The position numbers were made by a program, and so were the translations under genes. Of a stretch of DNA of 64,000 nt, positions 7,536 to 14,626 are shown piece after piece. Source of the DNA: Catenulispora sp. GP43 (lineage in GTDB: Bacteria > Actinomycetota > Actinomycetes > Streptomycetales > Catenulisporaceae); NCBI RefSeq assembly GCF_041260665.1, contig NZ_JBGCCT010000013.1, forward strand, positions 62,001-126,000, written 5' to 3'. The notes under the pieces were generated by a model. The model was not told the DNA's origin. It worked only from the letters and a program-made list of their open reading frames with translations, and searched no databases. The first letter of the stretch is position 1. Each line of letters starts with the position of its first letter.

Positions 7536-7645
7536 GCAGGCTCTTCCTGCCTCAGTCGTTGAAGCGGCGTTGAAGCGGGTAGCCGAGGTCCTCGGCAGTA
7601 TCGAGTACGGGGCGGCGGTCCTGCACTGCCCGCTGGGGTCTCGCC

Positions 7646-7669
7646 TGGCACCTCGGCGCCGAGGTGCCA
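7646..7669. repeat. Perfect 24-base palindrome directly before a terminator
   Basis: Bases 7646-7657 and 7658-7669 are perfect inverted repeats with no loop (arms TGGCACCTCGGC and GCCGAGGTGCCA). It directly abuts the terminator stem that starts at 7670, so the two can form tandem hairpins. Confidence 0.7.
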
Positions 7670-7707
7670 GACGGCTCCGGGCAAGTGGCCCGGAGCCGTC
7701 TTCTTTT
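7670..7707 (+). terminator. Rho-independent terminator with 13-bp stem and T-run
   Basis: GACGGCTCCGGGC (7670-7682) pairs perfectly with 7688-7700 around AAGTG and is followed by TTCTTTT (7701-7707). It is one of the clearest terminators in the window. It separates the short upstream unit from the PfpI-family gene at 7843. Confidence 0.85.
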
Positions 7708-7842
7708 GGAGGAGATGTACCTGTAACCGGCTGCGGAAGCAGCGTTCCGCCCTACGTACCTCATTTTACCTGTTTGACCCCTATGGGGCGGGGCACCTGG
7801 GCCGGGTCTCAACCTGATCGTTTCCGGCGAAGGAGGAAACCC

Positions 7843-8400
7843 GTGAGTGCGAACAAGTTGACGGGTAAACGAATAGCGTTCCTGTTCGCTGACGGTGTAG
7901 AGGAGTCGGAACTCACCCGACCGCTGAAGGCGGTGAAGGACTCCGGTGGTACGCCGACGCTCATCTCGCCCGAAGCCGGCGAGATCCAGATGATGCGCCA
8001 TGACGACAAGGGCGGCACGATCCGCTCGGAGCTCGATGCCTCCGATGCCAAGCCCGACGACTTCGACGGTCTTGTGATCCCGGGAGGCGTCGCCAACCCC
8101 GACAAAATGCGGACCGATCCGGCGAGCGTCCGGTTCGTGCGGGCGTTCTTCGAGGCGGGCAAGCCGGTCGGGGTGATCTGCCACGGTCCGTGGATGCTGG
8201 CCGAGGCGGACGTGGTGCGCGGACGCACAGTCACCTCCTGGCCCAGCCTGCGCACCGACCTGCTGAACGCCGGCGCGCGATGGGTCGACCAGGAAGTCTG
8301 CGTCGACGGTGCGCTGATCACCAGTCGCAATCCCGGTGACCTTCCGGCCTTCTGTGAAGAGATCGTCGAGCAGTTCGCGAACGGTGCGGCCGACCGCTAG
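7843..8400 (+). CDS. DJ-1/PfpI family protein (type 1 glutamine amidotransferase-like)
   Basis: Protein of 185 residues, typical for the PfpI subfamily. It has the N-terminal flavodoxin-like strand KRIAFLFADGVEESEL with the acidic Glu at about 21, DDFDGLVIPGGVANPD, and the nucleophile elbow PVGVICHGPWML with Cys113 and His114. These make the usual Glu-Cys-His site. Members act as stress-related deglycase/glyoxalase-like enzymes or peptidases; the substrate cannot be told. GTG at 7843 has AGGAGG at 7831-7836 with six-base spacing. The frame upstream of this start is open only because of GC bias and crosses the terminator. Confidence 0.9.
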   Translation: MSANKLTGKRIAFLFADGVEESELTRPLKAVKDSGGTPTLISPEAGEIQMMRHDDKGGTIRSELDASDAKPDDFDGLVIPGGVANPDKMRTDPASVRFVRAFFEAGKPVGVICHGPWMLAEADVVRGRTVTSWPSLRTDLLNAGARWVDQEVCVDGALITSRNPGDLPAFCEEIVEQFANGAADR

Positions 8401-8436
8401 CCCGGAGCGGACCCGGCGTAAGCGCGGAGCTGGGAC

Positions 8437-8778
8437 TCAGTCAGCCAGGTCGGGCTCAGCGTCCGCGATCGGTCCTACCTCGGTGAACAAACTCCTGATA
8501 CCCGCCAGGTCCAGGACCCGGATCACGGGGTCCGACGGTGCCGCGAGGACGATGCTGCGGTTGTTCGCGGTGGCGCGCTGCATCGCGTGCACCAGGACGC
8601 GAAGTCCCATGGAGTCCAGGAAGGTCACTTGCGAGCAGTCGATGACCAGATCGGTCGAGGCGTCCCAGGCCTCCTGAAGGTCGGCTTCGAACCGCGAGTG
8701 GGCGGCCAGGTCCACATCGCCGGCGACCGTGAGCACCACGGGACCCGTGGCCTGGCTCGCAGTGCTGGAGAACTCCAT
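8437..8778 (-). CDS. STAS-domain anti-sigma factor antagonist
   Basis: Protein of 113 residues consisting of one STAS domain (RsbV/SpoIIAA type): VVLTVAGDVDLAA, then LVIDCSQVTFLDSMGLRVLV, where Ser56 in FLDSMGL is the expected phosphorylation site, and a C-terminal LAGIRSLFTEVG. In its unphosphorylated form it would bind an HATPase anti-sigma factor and release the sigma factor. The ATG at 8778 has AGGAG about seven bases upstream. It is divergent from the MEDS-HATPase gene at 9192 across 413 bases, a plausible partner, though no sigma-factor gene is in the window. Confidence 0.9.
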   Translation of the reverse strand: MEFSSTASQATGPVVLTVAGDVDLAAHSRFEADLQEAWDASTDLVIDCSQVTFLDSMGLRVLVHAMQRATANNRSIVLAAPSDPVIRVLDLAGIRSLFTEVGPIADAEPDLAD

Positions 8779-9191
8779 GACCGGCTCCTGATACTCGGCC
8801 CCTCCGGCGTGGGGCTGCCAACGGTAGCGACATAAGCTTTCGGTATCTCGCGCGGCTCTGTCAACTGATGGCTGAACTACTTATCGCGAATCCCGGATCG
8901 TGTGTTGTCGACCCTGAGAAGGGTCCCGCGGCCACCGCTTATGCGGACTGCGAACGGACACACCGGCGGATGGCCGGAGGCGCTCGAGCCGTTGCCGGCC
9001 GAGCTGAGCGCTCGGCCTCGGGCGGCTCCGGGAACGGCTCGACGGAGGGCGCTGAGAATCCGTTGTCGGTGTGCTCGTTTAGTAGGTGCCGGAGCGGACA
9101 TCGGTGGACGTCACCGTCTGAGCGCGACCCAGTGCTGGAAGCGGGGCTGAAAGGGAGACCCCGATCCGGTTGTCCATGGTGAGATGAGAAT
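8779..9191. other. Divergent intergenic region between STAS and MEDS-HATPase genes
   Basis: No supported gene lies in these 413 bases. Open frames on both strands have weak codon bias and no recognisable motif. Promoters for the two divergent genes should lie here, but no clear consensus was recognised. Confidence 0.5.
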
Positions 9192-10184
9192 ATGAGTGTG
9201 CTTCCCTTCGCCGCTCGGGCGCCCGTTCCGGCGGAGCCGTTTCGTCACGAGGCATTTCTGTACTCTGGCGACGAGCACTTCGTGAGGGGCGTCGGCGCCT
9301 TCGTCCGCGCCGGGTTGGAGGCGGGGGAGGCCGTCCTGGTCGCCGTTGCCGAGGCCCGTGCTGACCTGCTGCGACAGGAGCTGGGGCGCGATGCCGGACG
9401 CGTCGAGTTCCTGGACATCGTGAACGTCGGCCGCAATCCCGCGCGGATCATCCCGGCGTGGCAGGACTGGGTCGACAAGAACGCCTCCACGGCGCGCGGT
9501 TTCCGCGGGATCAGCGAGGCGACGTGGGCCGGCCGTACCCCGGGCGAGATGGCCGAGTGCCGACTGCACGAACGACTCGTGAACACGGCCTTCGACGGCG
9601 GTCCGGGCTGGTGGCTGCTGTGCCCCTACGACGTCGACGCCTTGCCGGCGTCGGTCATCGAGCATGCCTACGGCAGCCATCCGGACGTGATCGCCGACGG
9701 CGCCGGGGCGCGCGATGCCGGGCACCCCTATCGCGGGCCTGACTTCCCGGCCGCGTTCGGCGAGCCGCTCGAGGAACCGTCGTCCGCGGTGTGGGAGGTC
9801 GTGTTTGACCTCTCAAGTCTGGGCGGGCTTCGCGATCACGTGACGGACTTCGCGAAGCCGCTGGAGGGCTACCGCAGAGTAGACGACGCCGCCCTGGTCG
9901 TCAGCGAGTTGGCGGCGAACAGCATCAAGTACGGGGGAGGCGGCGGCGTGCTGCGGTTGTGGCACGAGGGCACAGACCTGGTGTGCGAGGTGCGGGACGG
10001 CGGGGTGATCACCGATCCGCTGGCCGGGCGGCGGCGGCCTTCGATCGCCACCCGCGGCAAGGCCGGGCTGTGGATCGTGAACCAGGTCTGCGACCTGCTG
10101 CAGATCTGGTCGGTGCCGGGACTGGGGACCGTCGTCCGAGGCCGCCTCGGGGCGATCGACGGCCGCGAACCGCGCAAGGACTAG
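9192..10184 (+). CDS. MEDS sensor / HATPase anti-sigma regulatory protein
   Basis: Protein of 330 residues. The N-terminal 190 residues fit the MEDS domain (FRHEAFLYSGDEHFVRGVGA, GLEAGEAVLVAV, the Trp/Arg segment ISEATWAGRTPGEMAECRLH and WWLLCPYD). Residues about 215-320 form an RsbW-like GHKL ATPase (ALVVSELAANSIKYGGGGG, CEVRDGGVITDPL, KAGLWIVNQVCDLLQI). The pair is common in streptomycetes, where MEDS is thought to bind small ligands and control the anti-sigma or kinase half. The ATG at 9192 has only a weak GAGA upstream. Together with the STAS gene across the intergenic region it may form a partner-switching pair. Confidence 0.9.
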   Translation: MSVLPFAARAPVPAEPFRHEAFLYSGDEHFVRGVGAFVRAGLEAGEAVLVAVAEARADLLRQELGRDAGRVEFLDIVNVGRNPARIIPAWQDWVDKNASTARGFRGISEATWAGRTPGEMAECRLHERLVNTAFDGGPGWWLLCPYDVDALPASVIEHAYGSHPDVIADGAGARDAGHPYRGPDFPAAFGEPLEEPSSAVWEVVFDLSSLGGLRDHVTDFAKPLEGYRRVDDAALVVSELAANSIKYGGGGGVLRLWHEGTDLVCEVRDGGVITDPLAGRRRPSIATRGKAGLWIVNQVCDLLQIWSVPGLGTVVRGRLGAIDGREPRKD

Positions 10185-10252
10185 CGGTACACACCGGCCG
10201 GCGGGCTCAAGCTCGGCCGGGAACGGACGCTGAGACACCCGGTCCGGGCTGA

Positions 10253-10279
10253 GGTTTGCGCCGCGGCCGGTACCGGTAG
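10253..10279 (+). promoter_or_regulatory. Candidate stress sigma-B-type promoter upstream of BON-LysM gene
   Basis: GGTTTG at 10253-10258 and CGGTAG at 10274-10279 are 15 bases apart, close to the actinobacterial SigB-type pattern GTTT-N14-16-GGGTAY. One position of the -10 is off. It would give a leader of about 40 bases. Confidence 0.3.
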
Positions 10280-10326
10280 GACGGGAAATGGGACTTTAGC
10301 TCCTAATGCCATCCTAGGGAGTAATC

Positions 10327-10785
10327 GTGATAGTTTCGCATGATCCGGCCACCGGTCAGAAGCTGCTGCGTGCCTCCGACGCGCGGGCCGCCTCCGATCC
10401 GACAGCTGCCAGCCAGGCGGCCGCCGACGCGATCAAGAGCTATGTCAGCAGTCAGGGCCTCGACACGTCCGACCTTCAGGTCGACTTCGACTACGGTTCG
10501 GGGACGGTGACCCTTTCCGGTTCAGTGGCGGATGCGGAGACGGTCGCGAAGGTGATAGTTGCCGCGGTGAACGTCGCAGGGGTCTCGGCGGCGAACGCGG
10601 ACGCGCTCGATCCCCAGCCCACTGCGACGTTCTACACCGTTCAGCCCGGGGACAACATGTCGAAAATCGCCGTGCGACAGTACGGCGACCCCAACCAGTA
10701 CGACACGATTTTCCAGGCCAACAAGCCGATGCTGACCAGCCCCGACCAGATCTATCCCGGGCAGGTGTTGGTGGTTCCGTCGTAG
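10327..10785 (+). CDS. BON and LysM domain protein
   Basis: Protein of 152 residues with no signal peptide. Residues about 27-92 form a BON domain (AADAIKSYVSSQGLDTSDLQ, GTVTLSGSVADAETVAKVI). Residues about 102-151 form a LysM domain (YTVQPGDNMSKIAVRQYGDP, QIYPGQVLVVP). The pairing and length match the YgaU/Kbp group, whose E. coli member is a cytoplasmic potassium-binding stress protein. GTG at 10327 follows AGGGAG at about six bases. It is a single-gene unit, perhaps under a SigB-type promoter, which would suit the partner-switching genes upstream. Confidence 0.85.
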   Translation: MIVSHDPATGQKLLRASDARAASDPTAASQAAADAIKSYVSSQGLDTSDLQVDFDYGSGTVTLSGSVADAETVAKVIVAAVNVAGVSAANADALDPQPTATFYTVQPGDNMSKIAVRQYGDPNQYDTIFQANKPMLTSPDQIYPGQVLVVPS

Positions 10786-11103
10786 TAGGCAGCCCGTTGC
10801 GGTTTCATGCCGTGGACGGCTCCGCAGGGAACCGCGGCTGGGGCCGCGGCAGTGGCGGCGCCGCCAGGTGGCCCTGGTATGTCAGATCACGCATTCAGGA
10901 GCGTCGCCGACTCCAGTCGGACTCACCGAGTGTTGCCGACGGGTTCCCGCCACGTGATCGCCCTATGCCCGGCACCTCTTTGCTCATCGGGCGGGCGATG
11001 CTAACTTCCGAGCGTCTGATGATTACCTTCGGTTACGGCTCTTCTCTGCCGTTGTCCTGTGAGGATTTCTACTTTTCGCCAAGCATGGAGAGCTGATTCA
11101 GCC
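10786..11103. other. Intergenic region, nothing recognised
   Basis: No supported gene. A short stem (CCGCGGC pairing with GCCGCGG near 10840-10860) may end transcription of the BON-LysM gene. The AT-richer stretch near 11000-11090 may hold the promoter of the next unit. Confidence 0.4.
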
Positions 11104-11278
11104 ATGCCTTTTTCCGTCAGCGACCTTCGCAAGGCTCTGGAGATTGCTCAGGGGCCGTGGCCCGCCCCCCCCGGCGACCAACAACGAAGCAGCCCACCGA
11201 CCCGGGCTCATCTTCGACACGGCATTGCAAGTGGACTCGATCGTCATGCCGTACCTCCAGCTGAAGCCCAGTGACTGA
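11104..11278 (+). pseudogene. Small unrecognised gene interrupted by a frameshift in a C-run
   Basis: ATG at 11104 begins MPFSVSDLRKALEIAQGPWP. After the run of eight C bases near 11165-11172 that frame degenerates. Reading one frame over gives ATNNEAAHRPGLIFDTALQV and DSIVMPYLQLKPSD with a TGA at 11276-11278. That stop overlaps the start of the next gene (GTG 11271) by eight bases, just as expected for a coupled operon. The original protein would have about 58 residues. The C-run is a typical place for a real phase change or a sequencing error. No family recognised. Confidence 0.55.
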
Positions 11279-12368
11279 AAGGACCCTGATTCCGGTGGGT
11301 ACCAGAATCCTGTCCGCCAGCTCCTTGCTGTCCTTCGACGTCGAGCCGGATCCCGACCCCCTGACCGTCTCGACGGCCGCGCAGCCGGTGATCGGCCGGT
11401 TGGATATCACGGTCGGTGTCGGGGCCTCGGGCCCGGTGTTCTGCAGAAAGGTCACGGTCCGGATCCGCATCGGTGCTGGCGACTCGGCACTGACTGAGAA
11501 CCGTGGCCAACTCACCTCTGGTGTGATCGGTGCGACGGGCTGGACTGCCCGTTCCGGGTACGCCGATGGTGACTGGCAGGTCTTCGAGTTCGCCACCGAT
11601 CGCCCGGTCAACGTCACCGGACGTGCCGTCACCCTGGTCATCTCGCAGATCGAGGTCAACAAGGCCACCGGCAACGCGGACCTGAAGATCATCGAGGAGA
11701 GTTCCCCGACCAACGGGTCCTTCACCGAGAAGACCACCGACGACGTGGTGGCCAAGTTCCCGGCCGAGTTCTTCTTCCGCAACTTCCGCCCGACCAGCGT
11801 GATGGTTGGTAACAGCGAACCCGCGGAGCTGAAGTGGGACGGCAGCGCCGGCGCCGAGTACACGATGTTCTGGGGCCGGAACAGATCGGAAGTGGTTTCC
11901 GGCGTCCGCGAATGGGAGACACCCGAGGGGTTGACCGAACCCACCGGCTTCATGCTCCAGGCGAAGGTGACCGTCTCCGGCGTGACCCTGACCCACACCC
12001 TGACCACCGTCGTCATGGTCGAACGTCCAGACCTGGAGATCGGGAACCTGTCTGTCCTGGGACAAGTTGGCCTGCTCAAGTCGAGAATGCTTCTCCCGGG
12101 CGAGCTGGAGGCCGGCATCAACGTCATCGCGCCCACCGATGGGATCTTGTCCGTGCACTTCCCCGAGTCAAATCCCGCAACTGTAAAGGTCTACACCCAG
12201 GCGATGTACGGACTGCGAATGTTCAGTTCCGGGGGCCCGCATATATTCCCGGTCAATAAGGGAAGCCAACTCTCGGTCCAAGTCGTTGCCGGGAATCCCC
12301 TTAATGTGATCGTCAAATGGTTCGGCTTCGGAACCAGTTCACTTTCCGATTCAGTAGCCGACTCATGA
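11271..12368 (+). CDS. Unrecognised beta-strand-rich protein
   Basis: Protein of 365 residues beginning MTERTLIPVGTRILSASSLL, with no signal peptide and no predicted membrane helix. The sequence is dominated by alternating hydrophobic and Thr/Ser/Val strands (GRLDITVGVG, FCRKVTVRIRIGAGDSAL, KVTVSGVTLTHTLTTVVMVE), which suggests Ig-like or beta-sandwich domains at about 30-130 and 165-255 and a third strand-rich domain to the end. GTG at 11271 overlaps the preceding small gene. A decayed copy of residues about 60-95 is found downstream at 12435-12580. The role is unknown; a surface, secreted or particle-associated structural protein would fit the composition. Confidence 0.7.
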   Translation: MTERTLIPVGTRILSASSLLSFDVEPDPDPLTVSTAAQPVIGRLDITVGVGASGPVFCRKVTVRIRIGAGDSALTENRGQLTSGVIGATGWTARSGYADGDWQVFEFATDRPVNVTGRAVTLVISQIEVNKATGNADLKIIEESSPTNGSFTEKTTDDVVAKFPAEFFFRNFRPTSVMVGNSEPAELKWDGSAGAEYTMFWGRNRSEVVSGVREWETPEGLTEPTGFMLQAKVTVSGVTLTHTLTTVVMVERPDLEIGNLSVLGQVGLLKSRMLLPGELEAGINVIAPTDGILSVHFPESNPATVKVYTQAMYGLRMFSSGGPHIFPVNKGSQLSVQVVAGNPLNVIVKWFGFGTSSLSDSVADS

Positions 12369-12434
12369 CCGTCCACGCCTTCGCTTCCGGCTGGAGGTTC
12401 CTCTCGAGTTCAGGCACGGTGACAAGTACCCGGG

Positions 12435-12580
12435 ATGGGCGCATGTTCGAGGTATGAGATCTGCGCAGGGAGGCGGCCTGACTCCGACGGTGCGGGCGTC
12501 TCGGCCCTGACCGAGAACTGCGCGCAGCTCGCCTCGGCCGTCACATCGGCCTTGTGCCCGGTAGGTTCGGCACCTGCCGG
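12435..12580 (+). pseudogene. Decayed partial copy of the 11271-12368 gene
   Basis: The frame reads SDGAGVSALTENCAQLASAV, closely echoing IGAGDSALTENRGQLTSGV of the intact gene at about 11470-11525. The surrounding bases (for example ATCTGCGCAGGGAGGC against TTCTGCAGAAAGGTCA) also align loosely. The rest of the gene is missing. This points to a tandem duplication that has mostly been lost. The remaining bases to 12669 hold nothing else recognisable. Confidence 0.5.
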
Positions 12581-12669
12581 GCAGTGTGCTGGAACGGGCC
12601 GAGGTCGCGGGTGCCGCGCAGGCTGCCTACACCTGTCACACGCTGTAGCTGACGATTGCTCGGAACAGC

Positions 12670-14088
12670 TTAGTAGCCCTTGACGAAGGCGATCACATAC
12701 CACTTGGCGGAGGTGGCGTTGTAGACCGCGGTGAGGAAGTCCCGCTTGTTCGGTGTGGTGGTAAGGGTGGTCGAGGAAATGGTGGTCCCCAGGCCGAAAG
12801 CGGAACTCAGGGTGAGGGTCCGGCTGCCGGTGGCGTCCTGGATGAGTTCCCAGGTGATGCGTTGCCCGTTGGTGGGGTTCGTGGGGGTGCCCAGTGTTCT
12901 GTTGCCGCTCAAGGTGACCAGGAAGAGGTTTCCCAGCGCGGCGTTGGTGGCGATGGTGGGGGCGTCGGTGAGCGTGACGGGGGCGGGGTTGACTTTCGCG
13001 TCGACGTAGTCCTTGCGCGTCAGGTGCGCGGCCAACGTCGGTGCAGTGGCGCTGGAGACGTTGCCCTCGTAGTAGGCGGAGTCAGAGCCGTAGACGAACC
13101 CGCTGGCCACGGTGCCGCCGGCGGTGTCGTTGATGATGTTGGTGTAGCCCGCCAGCGACAGGGGCGCGACGTTGCTGACATCGCCGAGGGTCGCCGAGCA
13201 GCCAGTGTCGACCTTGACGGAGTTGACCGCCGTGCCGGTGGGGGTGTTCTCGGCGAATCCGAGGATGCTGACGGCTCGTGCGGCGCCGGTGACCCAGATG
13301 CTGACGTTGGGGTTGTTGTAGGTGAAGGAGTTGTACAGGCCCACGCCGATCGCGCCGTTGATCTTCCAGCTGTAGCCGTTGTATCCGGTGCCGCGGTTGA
13401 CGGCGGATTCGGCGCCGCATCCGGTGAAGCTGATGCCCTGGCTGCCGACGCCGGTCACGTCGTAGCCGATCCCGCAGTGGTCCGCTGCGCAACCGACGAA
13501 AGAGCAGTAGGCCATGGTGTCGACGTAGAAGCCCGCATTGGTGACGGTGTCTGCGTAGCAGGAGGCGAACGAGCAGCTGGTCCCCGCGGCGCCTCCGGAG
13601 ACGCCGTGGATGTTCCAGCCGTGGTTGCCGTTGTTGGCGGATGTCACGCCGTCAAAGGTGGACACGATCGGGTTGGACAGGTCGATCCCGGTGTCGCCGA
13701 ACTGTTTCACGGTCATGCGCGCGAACGCCAACGAGACGGTCGCGGGGTTGGCCGAGCGCGTGAGCAGGATCCCTTTGCCCGTGCCGCTGCCCGGTCCTTG
13801 GACGGTCAGGTCCTGGATGGTCAACCGGGTGATGTCCGAACCGGTCAGCCCGTGGGCCGTTGTACTGCTCTGTGCGATTACCGACGAACCGTCGCTTACG
13901 CCTTCCAGGATCAGGTTGGAGCGGGCCGTCAGCGCCGAGGAAGTCTTGTAGGTGCCTGCGGGAAAGACGACGGTTCCGCCAGAGGACGGCACCGCATTGA
14001 TCGTGTTTTGGATCGAGGTGGTGTCGTCGGTGACGCCGTCGCCGGTTGCACCGTAGTCCACGACGTTGAACCAGTAGGTGCTGGCCAT
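12670..14088 (-). CDS. Pectate-lyase-superfamily beta-helix protein with phage tailspike-like C-terminus
   Basis: Protein of 472 residues. It opens with [20 protein letters not shown], the hallmark of the pectate lyase 3 / GH28-like right-handed beta-helix family. It continues with many short Gly/Asn/Ser-rich turns up to about residue 330. The last 120 residues ([70 protein letters not shown]) look like the C-terminal domain of phage tail fibres and tailspikes. No signal peptide is seen. The ATG at 14088 has GGAG about seven bases upstream. It may be a polysaccharide-degrading spike of phage origin, or a cellular protein using the same fold; no other phage gene surrounds it. Confidence 0.7.
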   Translation of the reverse strand: MASTYWFNVVDYGATGDGVTDDTTSIQNTINAVPSSGGTVVFPAGTYKTSSALTARSNLILEGVSDGSSVIAQSSTTAHGLTGSDITRLTIQDLTVQGPGSGTGKGILLTRSANPATVSLAFARMTVKQFGDTGIDLSNPIVSTFDGVTSANNGNHGWNIHGVSGGAAGTSCSFASCYADTVTNAGFYVDTMAYCSFVGCAADHCGIGYDVTGVGSQGISFTGCGAESAVNRGTGYNGYSWKINGAIGVGLYNSFTYNNPNVSIWVTGAARAVSILGFAENTPTGTAVNSVKVDTGCSATLGDVSNVAPLSLAGYTNIINDTAGGTVASGFVYGSDSAYYEGNVSSATAPTLAAHLTRKDYVDAKVNPAPVTLTDAPTIATNAALGNLFLVTLSGNRTLGTPTNPTNGQRITWELIQDATGSRTLTLSSAFGLGTTISSTTLTTTPNKRDFLTAVYNATSAKWYVIAFVKGY

Positions 14089-14329
14089 GGTGGTCTCCGT
14101 CCAGGCTCGCGTTTTCAGTGAGGGTTGCAGCTGGGATAGCGGCCGCTGGACCGGCGGTCGGCCGAGTGAGTCGATCTGAACGTTCGCTGAGGTCTCAAGG
14201 GAAGTCTGGTCGCGGCAAAGCGGCGCCAGGGACACGGACTTCCGGTACAGGCTTGCCGGGAAAACGCGGACGCGTTCTGCGACGCGGGCTACCCCCTAGC
14301 CTTCATTACATAAGGTAACGCTTTGGATG

Positions 14330-14358
14330 CTTATAGTAAAGGACTCCTTCCGTGTCAA
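14330..14358 (-). promoter_or_regulatory. Near-consensus sigma-70 type promoter for the beta-helix gene
   Basis: On the reverse strand TTGACA (complement of 14353-14358) and TATAAG (complement of 14330-14335) are 17 bases apart: a perfect -35 and a five-of-six -10. Transcription would start near 14323, leaving a leader of about 235 bases before the ATG at 14088. This is the best housekeeping-type promoter in the window. Confidence 0.75.
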
Positions 14359-14626
14359 CTCGTCGCGGTGCGTGAACTGCTGGCCGGCCGGTGCTTTCGC
14401 CGGCCTGTGGCTGGCTGAACCACCATCGCCTCACCGCTCTACACCTCCGCGCCTGTCAGGGCACGCCATACCTTCCCGATCCTCACCTGCTGGGCCGGCG
14501 TGAACTGTCGGCCGGAGAAACTCAAAGTGATGAACGTGCTGCTCTGTTCGGGTCAAGCACCGCGCCGGCAGAGCGGCCCGGAGCGAGAATCTTGATGAGT
14601 GCGGTCGTGGGCCCCGGCCCGGCTAG

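Noticed and set aside
7520-7842. In-frame upstream extension of the PfpI gene from about 7521 (MDDGRQALPASVVEAALKRV)
   Set aside because: It crosses a rho-independent terminator and lacks family similarity; the AGGAGG-GTG start at 7843 fits the family. A short separate peptide starting at 7521 cannot be excluded.
12435-12683. 82-residue + strand ORF as an independent gene
   Set aside because: Its only recognisable part repeats a piece of the 11271-12368 protein, and it has no ribosome binding site, so it is treated as a decayed copy.
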